From Coprobacillaceae bacterium UN01-12pH3A (lineage in GTDB: Bacteria > Bacillota_I > Bacilli_A > Erysipelotrichales > Coprobacillaceae), in contig JAQENU010000001.1 in the NCBI GenBank assembly GCA_027676805.1, positions 62,001-126,000 on the forward strand: a stretch of 64,000 nucleotides of DNA, given 5' to 3'. The translations under genes and the position numbers were made by a program. Shown here piece by piece: positions 44,957-53,542 of this stretch. Numbering within the stretch: the stretch's first letter is position 1; each line of letters opens with the position of its first letter. The notes below the pieces were generated by a model that saw only the letters and a list, made by a program, of their open reading frames with translations, searched no databases and was not told where the DNA came from.

Positions 44957-45763
44957 CTATTTTCTGTTTTTTTGTATCCACTGATAAGCAAAGTCCGTTA
45001 TCGACTTCATTTCCAGCAGACGTGCTTCTCCTTGTCCTACATTTCCAATTTGAACGGAATGGCTTTTTTCGTAATCCTTGCCAATTTCTTCAAAATCTTC
45101 ATCGTCATAATCAATTTCACGAAAATGAACCCATGTCGCTTTTCCATCTTTTAATATACTGGCACCGGTCTCTACCCAAGTAGGATTCTTTAGCCATGTT
45201 TCTCCTAAATGCATGCAGGTACAGTTGCCATAACCAACGCCTAATAATAAAACTTTTGCATTTTTTTCATATAACCGATATAACGGAGACTCTTTTCCAA
45301 ATCCCGGGGTTAATTGATGTTGTTCTAACAGGACCTGTGCTTTGGGACCTCGTGCTGAAAATGAAACCTGAGGATGATTAGATCGCAGCGTGCCCGGATA
45401 ATGCCGGAACAGATCAGCAATTTTCCCCATCTGTCTTGTCGGAGTCAAAAGCGGATCAAAAGGCGGCATATGCTTTTTGATTCGTTCAATCCATTCTTTT
45501 GGGACCGGCGGTGCCTGCCAATTTTTAGGATCTGAATTTTCACCACTAAAACTGGGCATCACCAATGTCCCTTCTTCTCCGACTGCTTCAATCAGGGCTT
45601 CTACCACTGTGACTTCTCTGCCAATGACCCAGCCTAATTTTGAAAGAGACGAATGTACCAACAGACAGTCTCCGGTTTGAACTCCCAGTGCTTTTAAATC
45701 TTCGACTAAATCCTCTTTTGTATAGGCCTTTTTACTTTCTTCTATAATTGAATATTCACGCAT
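44957..45763 (-). CDS. AAC(3) family N-acetyltransferase (YokD-like)
   Basis: 268 residues of the antibiotic N-acetyltransferase family PF02522. GVQTGDCLLVHSSLSKLGWVIG at the N-terminus, EGTLVMPSFSGENSDP, RSNHPQVSFSARGP, and LLLGVGYGNCTCMHLGE with the family histidine are all visible. Chromosomal members such as YokD need not act on aminoglycosides, so resistance should not be assumed. AGGAGGATG site. Confidence 0.85.
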   Translation of the reverse strand: MREYSIIEESKKAYTKEDLVEDLKALGVQTGDCLLVHSSLSKLGWVIGREVTVVEALIEAVGEEGTLVMPSFSGENSDPKNWQAPPVPKEWIERIKKHMPPFDPLLTPTRQMGKIADLFRHYPGTLRSNHPQVSFSARGPKAQVLLEQHQLTPGFGKESPLYRLYEKNAKVLLLGVGYGNCTCMHLGETWLKNPTWVETGASILKDGKATWVHFREIDYDDEDFEEIGKDYEKSHSVQIGNVGQGEARLLEMKSITDFAYQWIQKNRK

Positions 45764-45831
45764 CCTTCATCCTCCTTTCTTTCATTCTAACAAATATTGC
45801 TTTATTTTCAAAGTAGCTTTCTTATAAGAAA

Positions 45832-45870
45832 AAGCAAGAGGATCAATCGGGGCTGATCACACCTTGCTTT
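45832..45870 (-). terminator. Long imperfect terminator of the lipoprotein gene
   Basis: AAAAGCAAGG...GATCAG pairs with the following GATC...CCTCTTGCTTTTT arm; T-rich tail on the minus strand. Confidence 0.65.
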
Positions 45871-45875
45871 TCCTG

Positions 45876-46955
45876 TTATTCTGAACGATAATGATTAAAG
45901 ATTTCACTGCCATTAGCATTGATAATATCTGGTGTAAGATAAGGAATAAAAACTTCATTTTCTTCATCCATTTGGATAACTTCATGGCTGGTTGTCCAAA
46001 CCTGAACCGTATCCCCCTCACTTAAAACAAAATTGTTAAGGCTTGATGTTTTTAGGGCATACTCATTGCCATTACTGTCTTTTATTACGTAAGCGGAACC
46101 TGCTGCAAACTGAAGTTCACCATAACCAATTTCAATATATTCCCCCACAGTCCCTTCTACATAAAGAGATACACTTTTATAAGCGCCGCCTCTTAATTCA
46201 GTGACTAGCTGGCTATAACGATTAGGCAAATATTTAGCCGATTCATTTTCACATTCCTTTTTAAAATCAGCAATGGATTCTTCTGCCATTTTAGGATCTA
46301 CATAGCCTTTATGATCATAAAGATCAACCGAAAGAAGTGTGATCTTATCTACAATTTTTTCTTTACTGTAAAAAGAATAATTTACGATATCAATTTCATT
46401 GCGATCTTCTAAAATTCCTTCATATTCATCACTGGTGTAGCTTGGAAAATTCTTGAATGCTTGATTGACATCTTCTGTTTTAGCGTTTAAAGCAATCCCG
46501 CCTTTAGTGACAAAGTCCTTTGAGGCTAAATAGAAATTATCTGCTACCATCCCTACTACCTGTGTTTCTTCTGTAATTTTAATGGTATCAGAAGTATCAT
46601 TCATTAAATAAAGATCAATCTGCGCATTAAACTCTTCTAAGCTTTTTTTGTCATTTATAAATGAAATTTCAACCACTGTATCCGGTTTTAATTCAATTGT
46701 TTCTATTTTCGATCCTTCTGAGCCGGTATCCTCTTTCCATCCCTTATCTAAAAATTCTTTCAGCGGACACGGCAGCTGATAATAGGTTCCCATCAAGACA
46801 GCATCCACCACTTCACGCTCTGTACTGATTTGTTTAGCGTATTCGATGACCTGTGAATCTTTGGACGGATCTTCCGGAGCCTCTTTTTTCCCATTTCCGC
46901 TGCAGCCACTGATTGTCAGCATCCCCACTAACAAAAACAGCCATAATTTTTTCAT
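45876..46955 (-). CDS. Hypothetical lipoprotein
   Basis: 359 residues with a typical lipoprotein signal: LWLFLLVGMLTISGC with cysteine 18. A glycine/lysine/proline linker is followed by a large acidic domain without a recognised motif. The C-terminal third (LYVEGTVGEYIEIGYGELQFAAGSAYVIKDSNGNEYALKTSS) is beta-rich and resembles OB-fold or DUF4352-like modules. AAAGGAG site and a probable own promoter. It is followed by a terminator, so it is a single-gene unit. Confidence 0.75.
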   Translation of the reverse strand: MKKLWLFLLVGMLTISGCSGNGKKEAPEDPSKDSQVIEYAKQISTEREVVDAVLMGTYYQLPCPLKEFLDKGWKEDTGSEGSKIETIELKPDTVVEISFINDKKSLEEFNAQIDLYLMNDTSDTIKITEETQVVGMVADNFYLASKDFVTKGGIALNAKTEDVNQAFKNFPSYTSDEYEGILEDRNEIDIVNYSFYSKEKIVDKITLLSVDLYDHKGYVDPKMAEESIADFKKECENESAKYLPNRYSQLVTELRGGAYKSVSLYVEGTVGEYIEIGYGELQFAAGSAYVIKDSNGNEYALKTSSLNNFVLSEGDTVQVWTTSHEVIQMDEENEVFIPYLTPDIINANGSEIFNHYRSE

Positions 46956-47253
46956 TTGTTTATCTCCTTTACTTATTATAGGAAGGTATAGACAGTTTCC
47001 AAATCTATTCCATCACTTAACGAAAAGTTTATCATATCCACTTTATCACTGACAAGAGACAAACAATAAAAAGCAGTATTTTACGGTTAATGAGTCATAG
47101 AAGACACCGATAAACAAAGACGTTATCTAACCTATATCCCTAGCAAAATACGATTGTTTATTTAGGAAAAACTGAGACTGTTATTCATGCTTTATATCTT
47201 GATTAAAGCTGTGATAACAGGGAGCTGACATTTTTTCGAATATAAAACTCATC
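46956..47253. other. Intergenic region between the lipoprotein and GH18 genes
   Basis: AT-rich, no gene. It holds a probable sigma-A promoter for the lipoprotein on the minus strand (TTGGAA at 46997-47002, 16-base spacer, TATAAT at 46975-46980). No terminator for the GH18 gene is evident. Confidence 0.5.
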
Positions 47254-48402
47254 TTACTTTACTTCACCGTTTAAGGTTTCAAAGACTGTACGCTGAAGTT
47301 CTTTTACTTTTGGACTATTCGGATCCTCAACATCTTGTTCAAATTTATCCATTGAATATGCCCAATAGAACCCACCGCCATAGCCGTTTTCCTTGACCCA
47401 GTTCATCTTCTCCTGAGCAATTTTAGGAGAGGCATCTACAAAACCGTCCCATTCTTTGTAGTAAGGAACTAAATAAGGTCCTCCCTCGTTATAGAAAGGA
47501 ATGCCTAAATTTAATTTTGCTCTATGTTCTGGGGTATCCTTCACTTTGTGGATATGCTTTTTCATATTATCTTTTACATAAGACATAGGAGCCTGACTTC
47601 TTCCGCTTCCAGAATCATAGTCATAGCACATGACATTCATATAGTCGAGTGCATCCAGCCCTTCTTCATCAACCCAAGGGATACCTGAGGCTATCGTCAG
47701 CAGCTTATGATTATCAGGATAGCGCTCATCTAATTTAGCACGAAATTCTTTCAATAAAGCAAGTCCATCTTTTTCACACGTTGGACATGATGCGATTGTC
47801 CCCCAACCGCCATTATTTGGAAATTCCCAGTCTAAATCAATACCGTCTAATTGAAACTCATCAATCAGCTCCATACAGCTTTCAATAAATTCATTTCGTC
47901 CTTCTGGTGTCTGTGCCATATAGCAAAAACCATCTGAATCCCAGCCCCCGATGGAAAGCAGTACATTAAGATCCGGCTTTTGTTCTTTCAAGGCTACTAA
48001 AGCATGGAGATAAGGTTCTCCGTTCACTTTCGATTTCATCTCTTCAATCCAGCCGTTTACTGTTGCCCTATAATGATAATTTCCATCACTGGGATCTTTA
48101 TAAGCTTCTTTTGATGCCACGTTCCCACTCATTAAAGGACGGCCATCATAACCCGGATCATACTGGTAGGCTTCGATCATTCCAAAAGCAAAATTGATAT
48201 GGGTAACATAACGAGTGTCCACTGCCGATGTTACGGTTTCTCCATCTTCCCCAATCCAACGCCAATTTTCTGATGCCGGTACCGTTACATAGGCAATTGC
48301 ACGGTAATCCCCATCTTTGACTAGCGATTCTTGTTGTTTAGGCACTGAACAGCCACTTAGCAATATCGCAGTCAAAAGTAAAAACAGAATTTGCTTTTTC
48401 AT
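47254..48402 (-). CDS. Glycoside hydrolase family 18 lipoprotein
   Basis: 382 residues. Lipobox LLLTAILLSGC with cysteine 18, so anchored on the outer face of the membrane. The GH18 catalytic signature DxxDxDxE is complete in LDGIDLDWEFP; VLLSIGGWDSDGF is the usual strand-3 motif, and MNVMCYDYD and GFYWAYSMD complete the barrel. It could cut chitin-like or N-glycan (endo-beta-N-acetylglucosaminidase) bonds, the latter plausible for a host-associated bacterium. AAGGAGGAG site. Confidence 0.92.
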   Translation of the reverse strand: MKKQILFLLLTAILLSGCSVPKQQESLVKDGDYRAIAYVTVPASENWRWIGEDGETVTSAVDTRYVTHINFAFGMIEAYQYDPGYDGRPLMSGNVASKEAYKDPSDGNYHYRATVNGWIEEMKSKVNGEPYLHALVALKEQKPDLNVLLSIGGWDSDGFCYMAQTPEGRNEFIESCMELIDEFQLDGIDLDWEFPNNGGWGTIASCPTCEKDGLALLKEFRAKLDERYPDNHKLLTIASGIPWVDEEGLDALDYMNVMCYDYDSGSGRSQAPMSYVKDNMKKHIHKVKDTPEHRAKLNLGIPFYNEGGPYLVPYYKEWDGFVDASPKIAQEKMNWVKENGYGGGFYWAYSMDKFEQDVEDPNSPKVKELQRTVFETLNGEVK

Positions 48403-48481
48403 TAAACTCCTCCTTTTAATATATCTCTATATTTCCATGATACACCTTAAAGTTTCCTTTAGGTCAATAGCTTTTTAACTA

Positions 48482-48510
48482 AAAAAAGACTTCAGGTTTC
48501 CCTGAAATCC
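48482..48510 (-). terminator. Terminator of the purF-like gene
   Basis: GATTTCAGG/CCTGAAGTC stem (one wobble), GAAA loop, seven T on the minus strand. Confidence 0.8.
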
Positions 48511-48514
48511 CCTA

Positions 48515-49924
48515 TTATTCTTTACCGCTCCAACAATATGTACATAGTTTGCATGGTTCAAGACCAATCGATTCGATCAAATCATCCAAACGGTGATATT
48601 TTAATGATGTGAATTTTAAACGTTTACAGATTTCATCTAACATTGCCTGATACTTAGGATGATCCGGATCTGCATACTGCAGCAGCACCTCTTCACTGAC
48701 ATTATCTGTTCCTTCAAGATCACGTACTACTCTTCTGGTGATCAAATCCATTTCTGAATTTGAACGAGAGAAATTTAAATACTTACAGCCAAACAGCAAT
48801 GGCGGACATGCCGGTCTGACATGCACTTCTTTTGCCCCACTCTGATATAAAAATTCTGTTGTCTCTCTTAACTGCGTTCCACGTACAATTGAATCATCAA
48901 TCAGCAATAAGCTTTTATCTTTAATTAACTCCTGTACCGGAATCAATTTCATCTTTGCAATCAGATTTCTCTGTCCCTGACTTTGCGGCATAAATGAACG
49001 TGGCCAAGTCGGTGTATATTTGATAAAAGGTCTTGCAAAAGGGATACCTGAACGATTCGCATAGCCTACCGCATGAGCAATACCTGAATCAGGAACTCCG
49101 GCAACACTATCCGGTCTTGCATCATCACGCCCCGCTAAAAGATCTCCGCAGCGATTTCTCATCACCTCAACATTGATCCCCTCATAGGTAGAAGTCGGAT
49201 AACCGTAATATACCCATAAGAATGAACACATCTTCATTTTATCTGCCGGTGCCTGTTCCTGCTTGATTTCATCTTCGGTCATGAAAATAATTTCTCCGGG
49301 ACCAAGATCCTTTTCATGATGATAGCCTAAATTCAAGAAAGCTGAGCTTTCAAAAGTGACACAATGGGCATCTTCTTTTGTCCCAATAATGACAGGAGTT
49401 CTCCCAAATTTATCACGGGCACAATAAATCCCATCCGGTGTCATGATCAAAATACTCATTGATCCCTTCACAACCTCTTGAACATGCTTAATTCCATCAA
49501 CGATCGTATCTTTTTGATTAATGATCGCCGCTACCATTTCCGTAGGATTGATTACACCCCCGCTCATTTCCAAAAAGTGTGTTGTTCCATATGCAAAACA
49601 ATTTTCTTTTAATTCTTCTAAATTATTAATACGTCCAACCGTGGTGATGGCAAATGATCCTAAATGAGAATTTACCAATAACGGTTGAGCTTCATTATCT
49701 GAAATACAGCCAATTCCAATCTTTCCAACAAATTCATCCACATCTTTTTCAAATTTTGTTCTGAAGGGTGAATTTTCAATATTATGAATAGAACGGTTAA
49801 ATCCATCCGGTCCATATACAGCCATTCCCCCTCTGCGGGTTCCTAAATGTGAATGATAATCTACTCCAAAAAATAAGTCCATGACACAATCGTTTTTTGA
49901 TGCTACGCCAAAAAATCCACTCAT
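48515..49924 (-). CDS. PurF-like phosphoribosyltransferase with a degenerate glutaminase domain
   Basis: 469 residues aligning along the whole length of amidophosphoribosyltransferase. The N-terminus is MSGFFGVAS, so the essential cysteine is serine (AGT instead of TGT). The arginine motif HTRY is replaced by GIGCISDN, the NGN strand reads TVGRIN, and the SDTE block is SGGVINPTE. Glutamine hydrolysis is thus most unlikely. The PRPP loop LLIDDSIVRGTQLRE is intact, and the Fe-S cysteines seen in Bacillus PurF appear (KMCSFLW, LFGCKYL, CKLCTYC). No purine operon is nearby. It could be ammonia-dependent, regulatory, or have another acceptor. Confidence 0.85.
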   Translation of the reverse strand: MSGFFGVASKNDCVMDLFFGVDYHSHLGTRRGGMAVYGPDGFNRSIHNIENSPFRTKFEKDVDEFVGKIGIGCISDNEAQPLLVNSHLGSFAITTVGRINNLEELKENCFAYGTTHFLEMSGGVINPTEMVAAIINQKDTIVDGIKHVQEVVKGSMSILIMTPDGIYCARDKFGRTPVIIGTKEDAHCVTFESSAFLNLGYHHEKDLGPGEIIFMTEDEIKQEQAPADKMKMCSFLWVYYGYPTSTYEGINVEVMRNRCGDLLAGRDDARPDSVAGVPDSGIAHAVGYANRSGIPFARPFIKYTPTWPRSFMPQSQGQRNLIAKMKLIPVQELIKDKSLLLIDDSIVRGTQLRETTEFLYQSGAKEVHVRPACPPLLFGCKYLNFSRSNSEMDLITRRVVRDLEGTDNVSEEVLLQYADPDHPKYQAMLDEICKRLKFTSLKYHRLDDLIESIGLEPCKLCTYCWSGKE

Positions 49925-49962
49925 CTCGATAACCTTCTCCTTTAACCATAGTTTACTTATCT

Positions 49963-49991
49963 ATTTTAGATGATTTTTCGACATAAGTCTA
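49963..49991 (-). promoter_or_regulatory. Promoter of the purF-like gene with an internal Spo0A-box-like site
   Basis: Minus strand TAGACT, 17-base spacer, TAAAAT. Between the boxes lies TGTCGAAAAA (TGTCGAA at 49977-49983), a close match to the Spo0A recognition sequence and placed where binding would repress. Confidence 0.45.
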
Positions 49992-50298
49992 CATTTTGTT
50001 TCGAACAAATGTCATAACTTACTTTAGAAAGCGCAATCATTTTATGTATTCTCCTCTGTTTTGTATTTGTTTGTCATGAAATATACAAATTTATTTAAAC
50101 CTTTGACATCAATCTATCAAAGCAAAAGATAGACATGGATAAACGTTTACTGCAATTATGTATATAAAAAAGCATAATGAGCATAAGAGTGAGAATTAAG
50201 AACATAAACCTAATTTATTATAATACTTTTATTGCTTACTTTTTTCGCGTTTATCCCTCTATCTTTTGTTCAACAGCAAATTAACTTTTTCTTGCCGT
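49992..50298. other. Non-coding gap upstream of the purF-like gene
   Basis: No gene seen. Apart from the inverted repeat at 50121-50270 there is TTGACA at 50103-50108 without a convincing -10, and a palindrome around TTCGAA near 50000. Confidence 0.45.
50121..50270. repeat. Long imperfect inverted repeat, 22-24 bp arms
   Basis: The left arm 50123-50145 (CAAAAGATAGA, then GGATAAACG) pairs with the right arm 50248-50268 (CGTTTATCC, then TCTATCTTTTG). It encloses about 100 AT-rich bases without a reading frame. It may be an RNA gene, a small non-autonomous element, or a regulatory hairpin. Confidence 0.5.
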
Positions 50299-50328
50299 AA
50301 AAAAAGATCACCCCTTTTTAGAGTGATC
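50299..50328 (-). terminator. Terminator of the c-di-GMP operon
   Basis: GATCACTC/GGGTGATC stem with A/T loop followed by seven T on the minus strand, after the YfcE-like gene. Confidence 0.85.
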
Positions 50329-50354
50329 GAATCATTTGAAGAAATGCTTTTTTA

Positions 50355-50825
50355 TTATGAATTAAAATAACAAATTTCTGCATGAATATCATCACCGATT
50401 TCCAAAACCGCATAACTGGGACCTTTTTTACCTATACAGCGCCAAAGCGCCCCGGGATTCATCAGCTGCACTCCGTCTAAGTATTCTTCACTGGGAACAT
50501 GAGTATGCCCAAAACAAACAATATCGGCATTGCATGCCTTTGCTCTCTTTACCAGCTGCTGAGCTCTTTTGGCAGAAGGATACTGATGTCCATGCATAAC
50601 AAGAAGCCTATGCTTCCCTACATCTAATATTAGTTGTTCGGGAAAACTATTTACTTCATCGTTATTTCCTAAAACAATCCTAAACTGAGGATAATCTTTC
50701 TGATTCAATAAGAAATCACCACAGTGAATGAAATAGTCCGCAGTTGGATAACGCTGCAGCACCTCATCCAAATAAGCTGTTCTTCCATGAGAATCACTGA
50801 CAACAACCACAACCATTTCTTTCAC
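50355..50825 (-). CDS. YfcE/MJ0936 family metallophosphoesterase
   Basis: 156-residue calcineurin-like phosphodiesterase. All five metal motifs are present: SDSHG, HCGD, GNND (VLGNNDE), the MHGH histidine and FGHTHVP. Family members hydrolyse bis-p-nitrophenyl phosphate and small cyclic or dinucleotide substrates in vitro. It starts ten bases after the GGDEF gene, with GAGGTG, so it belongs to that operon. A link to nucleotide second-messenger breakdown is inference. Confidence 0.92.
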   Translation of the reverse strand: MKEMVVVVVSDSHGRTAYLDEVLQRYPTADYFIHCGDFLLNQKDYPQFRIVLGNNDEVNSFPEQLILDVGKHRLLVMHGHQYPSAKRAQQLVKRAKACNADIVCFGHTHVPSEEYLDGVQLMNPGALWRCIGKKGPSYAVLEIGDDIHAEICYFNS

Positions 50826-50835
50826 CTCGATATTT

Positions 50836-53541
50836 TTATTTTTGCTTGTAACGGTTTATGTCCCGACAACTCAACATTACTGCCTCTTTCCCTTTCCATT
50901 TTACACAAGTGGCATCGACATCCACCCACACTTTAAAAGTAGGTATATAAATTTCATCATTTTGACTTTCCTTACTTTCAAAAAGACGTTTCAGCGGACA
51001 AAACGGGCATGGAGACGTTCGTTCCATAAATATATTATAACAGCGCATCCCGATCTTTGCCGTCGGACAATATTCATTTGTTTTCTTATTTAAGAATAAA
51101 ATTTCATATGATTTAGGGTCAATCACATAGATCCACGAATTTTGATTATTTAATAAATCCAACAAACCTGTTGATTCTTGTTTTAAGACAGATTCCGCTC
51201 TATTCTTTAGCAAAAATACACTTAGAATTTCCGATATAAACACTAATGCTTCGATCTGATCCTGTGTCCAGTAACGGTTTTGTCGGCATTCATCAAAGCC
51301 CACATACCCTCTGAACTCCCCATTATCCAACACCGCACATTGAAGCATCGATTTAATCCCCTGTTTTGCGACAATTTCATAATGGTATTTAGGAAGCTGG
51401 TGAATATCGGCACAATAAAATATTCCATCTTCATTAAAATTATCCATGTAATTTCTGCCAAGCTCATCTCTATATGAAACATGCTTCAAATAGTCGATCT
51501 GTGGTTCAATGCCGCTGTTACACCATTCAAATGTATTGTTGCAGTAAGTACCATCATGGCTGCTTTCAAATATATAGACACGACTGACATCAAACTGCAA
51601 TCCGACAATTTCCAAAACGGACTCAATTGCACTGTACAGATCTTTAGAATTATATAAAACTCGAAATACATACTCCGTAAGCTGTCCATTCAGTACTTTA
51701 TTATTTTCATTAGAATCTATTTTTTCATTCACAACTGAACTGACTTTAGTATCCCCAAAATATTCTTTAATAATCGATTCGTCATAAAGTGCATATTGAT
51801 TTTTCCCAGCCTTTTTTGCATGATACAGCGCTTGATCTGCTTTTTGGAAAAGTGACTTGAAATTATCTCCATCTCGAGGAATCAATGCTATTCCAATACT
51901 GCATGAAATCGGTACTTGTTTATCATGATGCAGCTGCAGTTCATGCATCTCATAAATCATTTGACCGGCTTTGATTTTGATAGTTTCCATATCCTGCATG
52001 TCTCTAACAAATACGATAAATTCATCCCCGCCGATTCTGCCAATAATATCATGGCGGCCAAAAACATTTTTCATTCTTCTGGCAATGTCGCTTAACACTG
52101 CATCGCCAAACAGATGCCCAAGACGATCATTGATTTCTTTAAAATTATCAATATCTATAATCATCAAGGCATGAAGTTTCTTTCTATCTAATGATGTTAG
52201 AGCGCTTTTGATTTGGCGCTGAGCAGTCATTTTATTATAAATGCCGGTCAAAGCATCTTCCTGAGAACGACTCAGCAGGAACTGAGAATGCTGCTTTTCC
52301 TGATCAATATCAATAATAATGCCGATCGCTCGAATTGGCTGTTCATTTTTATCAAACTGTATACTGACACGCAGACGCCACCAACGATATTGATGATCAC
52401 TGTTCATCAGCCGCAGCTCTTCTTCAACATAGCTGTTTTTATTTCGAATCTTTTCCAGCAACCGCTTTAATTTAGAGATATCTGCCTGATGAAAAAGAGG
52501 ATGACTGGCTTCGAATACGAATTCTTTAATATTGTTTTCCGGTATCGTTTGCGGAATAATTCTTTCCAATCCCCTTGAATATTTTAATTTATCATTCAAA
52601 ATATCCCAGTCAAATACAACATCATTTGTTTGATTCATGATAATATCATAACGTTCTAATGCCAGACTTAGCTCTTCTCTTATCTTTTTTTCTTCTGTAA
52701 TATCTATAATAATGCAGTAATAAGAAGGATACTCCCCATTAGGATCCTCAATTAACTGCCCATTATCCAATACCCAGATGGAGCGATGATCTTTATGTAA
52801 AATACGATATTCGATCTGCTTAGTTGATCCTAATGCCATTTGCCGGATTACTTCTTTTGCTATGCGGTCACGATCACGGGGATCTATCATTTTTCGAAAG
52901 CTATCATCAAACTGATCTTTTATTTCTTGACGCGTATATCCCAGCATTTTTAAAAATCCGTCACTTACATAAAGCAGTGTTAATGCTTCATCTTCTAAAC
53001 AGCGGAAAATCCCGCCCGGAACATTATTGGTTAATACTTCCAGATTATCATTGACCTGCTTTAATTTTAAAGTATCCTGATAGTCTCTTTCATTTTGTTC
53101 TCGTCTTTTTCTGTCTTTCATCTCTTTATAAAGAAGTTCAACAAACTGTTCCTCTGATTTAAACATAGACATATAGACTTCTTTAATGATGAATGTATTT
53201 TTTCTTTCCTGTACCGTTAAACTGCCAAAAAAAGTAAGCGAATGCTGATAGCTTTCACCAATCAGCAATGCATCAATTTCGTAATGCACTAAAAACGGAT
53301 TACTTTCCTCCTTGATTTCTCCCATTTTAAACTCGCATACTTTAATCCTATATTTTTTTTGATTAAGTGCTTCGGTCAGCATTTTTTCTACTTCGGTTTT
53401 CCCGTTTAGTATGCTTTGGCAGCGAACACTGCTCCAGCGAATCTGAGGATCCAGCATCCCCATAACCTTTGAAACATCCTGCTGTTGGTAATAGGCCTCA
53501 ATAAATTGTGTAATAAAAGCAGAAGCGGCTCTTGTTTCCAT
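50836..53541 (-). CDS. Multi-sensor diguanylate cyclase (SnoaL-like, PAS, PAS, GGDEF, GAF, PAS)
   Basis: 901 residues from ATG 53541 (AGGAGGG site; the longest frame would begin inside the upstream gene). Order: SnoaL/NTF2-like domain (1-135); PAS (about 165-285); PAS (about 290-405); GGDEF (about 420-580, GRIGGDEFIVF intact, no RxxD inhibitory site); GAF (about 620-790, VYIFESSHDGTYCNNTFEW, GYVGFDECRQNRYW); and a terminal PAS with CPFCPLKRL and a DINRY end. Cytosolic, no membrane helix. It makes c-di-GMP; the sensor ligands are unknown. It is directly downstream of the GGDEF-EAL gene (one base apart). Confidence 0.88.
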   Translation of the reverse strand: METRAASAFITQFIEAYYQQQDVSKVMGMLDPQIRWSSVRCQSILNGKTEVEKMLTEALNQKKYRIKVCEFKMGEIKEESNPFLVHYEIDALLIGESYQHSLTFFGSLTVQERKNTFIIKEVYMSMFKSEEQFVELLYKEMKDRKRREQNERDYQDTLKLKQVNDNLEVLTNNVPGGIFRCLEDEALTLLYVSDGFLKMLGYTRQEIKDQFDDSFRKMIDPRDRDRIAKEVIRQMALGSTKQIEYRILHKDHRSIWVLDNGQLIEDPNGEYPSYYCIIIDITEEKKIREELSLALERYDIIMNQTNDVVFDWDILNDKLKYSRGLERIIPQTIPENNIKEFVFEASHPLFHQADISKLKRLLEKIRNKNSYVEEELRLMNSDHQYRWWRLRVSIQFDKNEQPIRAIGIIIDIDQEKQHSQFLLSRSQEDALTGIYNKMTAQRQIKSALTSLDRKKLHALMIIDIDNFKEINDRLGHLFGDAVLSDIARRMKNVFGRHDIIGRIGGDEFIVFVRDMQDMETIKIKAGQMIYEMHELQLHHDKQVPISCSIGIALIPRDGDNFKSLFQKADQALYHAKKAGKNQYALYDESIIKEYFGDTKVSSVVNEKIDSNENNKVLNGQLTEYVFRVLYNSKDLYSAIESVLEIVGLQFDVSRVYIFESSHDGTYCNNTFEWCNSGIEPQIDYLKHVSYRDELGRNYMDNFNEDGIFYCADIHQLPKYHYEIVAKQGIKSMLQCAVLDNGEFRGYVGFDECRQNRYWTQDQIEALVFISEILSVFLLKNRAESVLKQESTGLLDLLNNQNSWIYVIDPKSYEILFLNKKTNEYCPTAKIGMRCYNIFMERTSPCPFCPLKRLFESKESQNDEIYIPTFKVWVDVDATCVKWKGKEAVMLSCRDINRYKQK

Positions 53542-53542
53542 C

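Noticed and set aside
44884..44991. 36-residue extension of the SpoVAF-like protein overlapping the AAC(3)-family gene
   Set aside because: It would run through a terminator hairpin; the AGGTGAT site points to the ATG at 44883.
44957..45763. Aminoglycoside resistance determinant
   Set aside because: The family match is clear, but chromosomal YokD-like members are common and no mobile element or resistance context is present.
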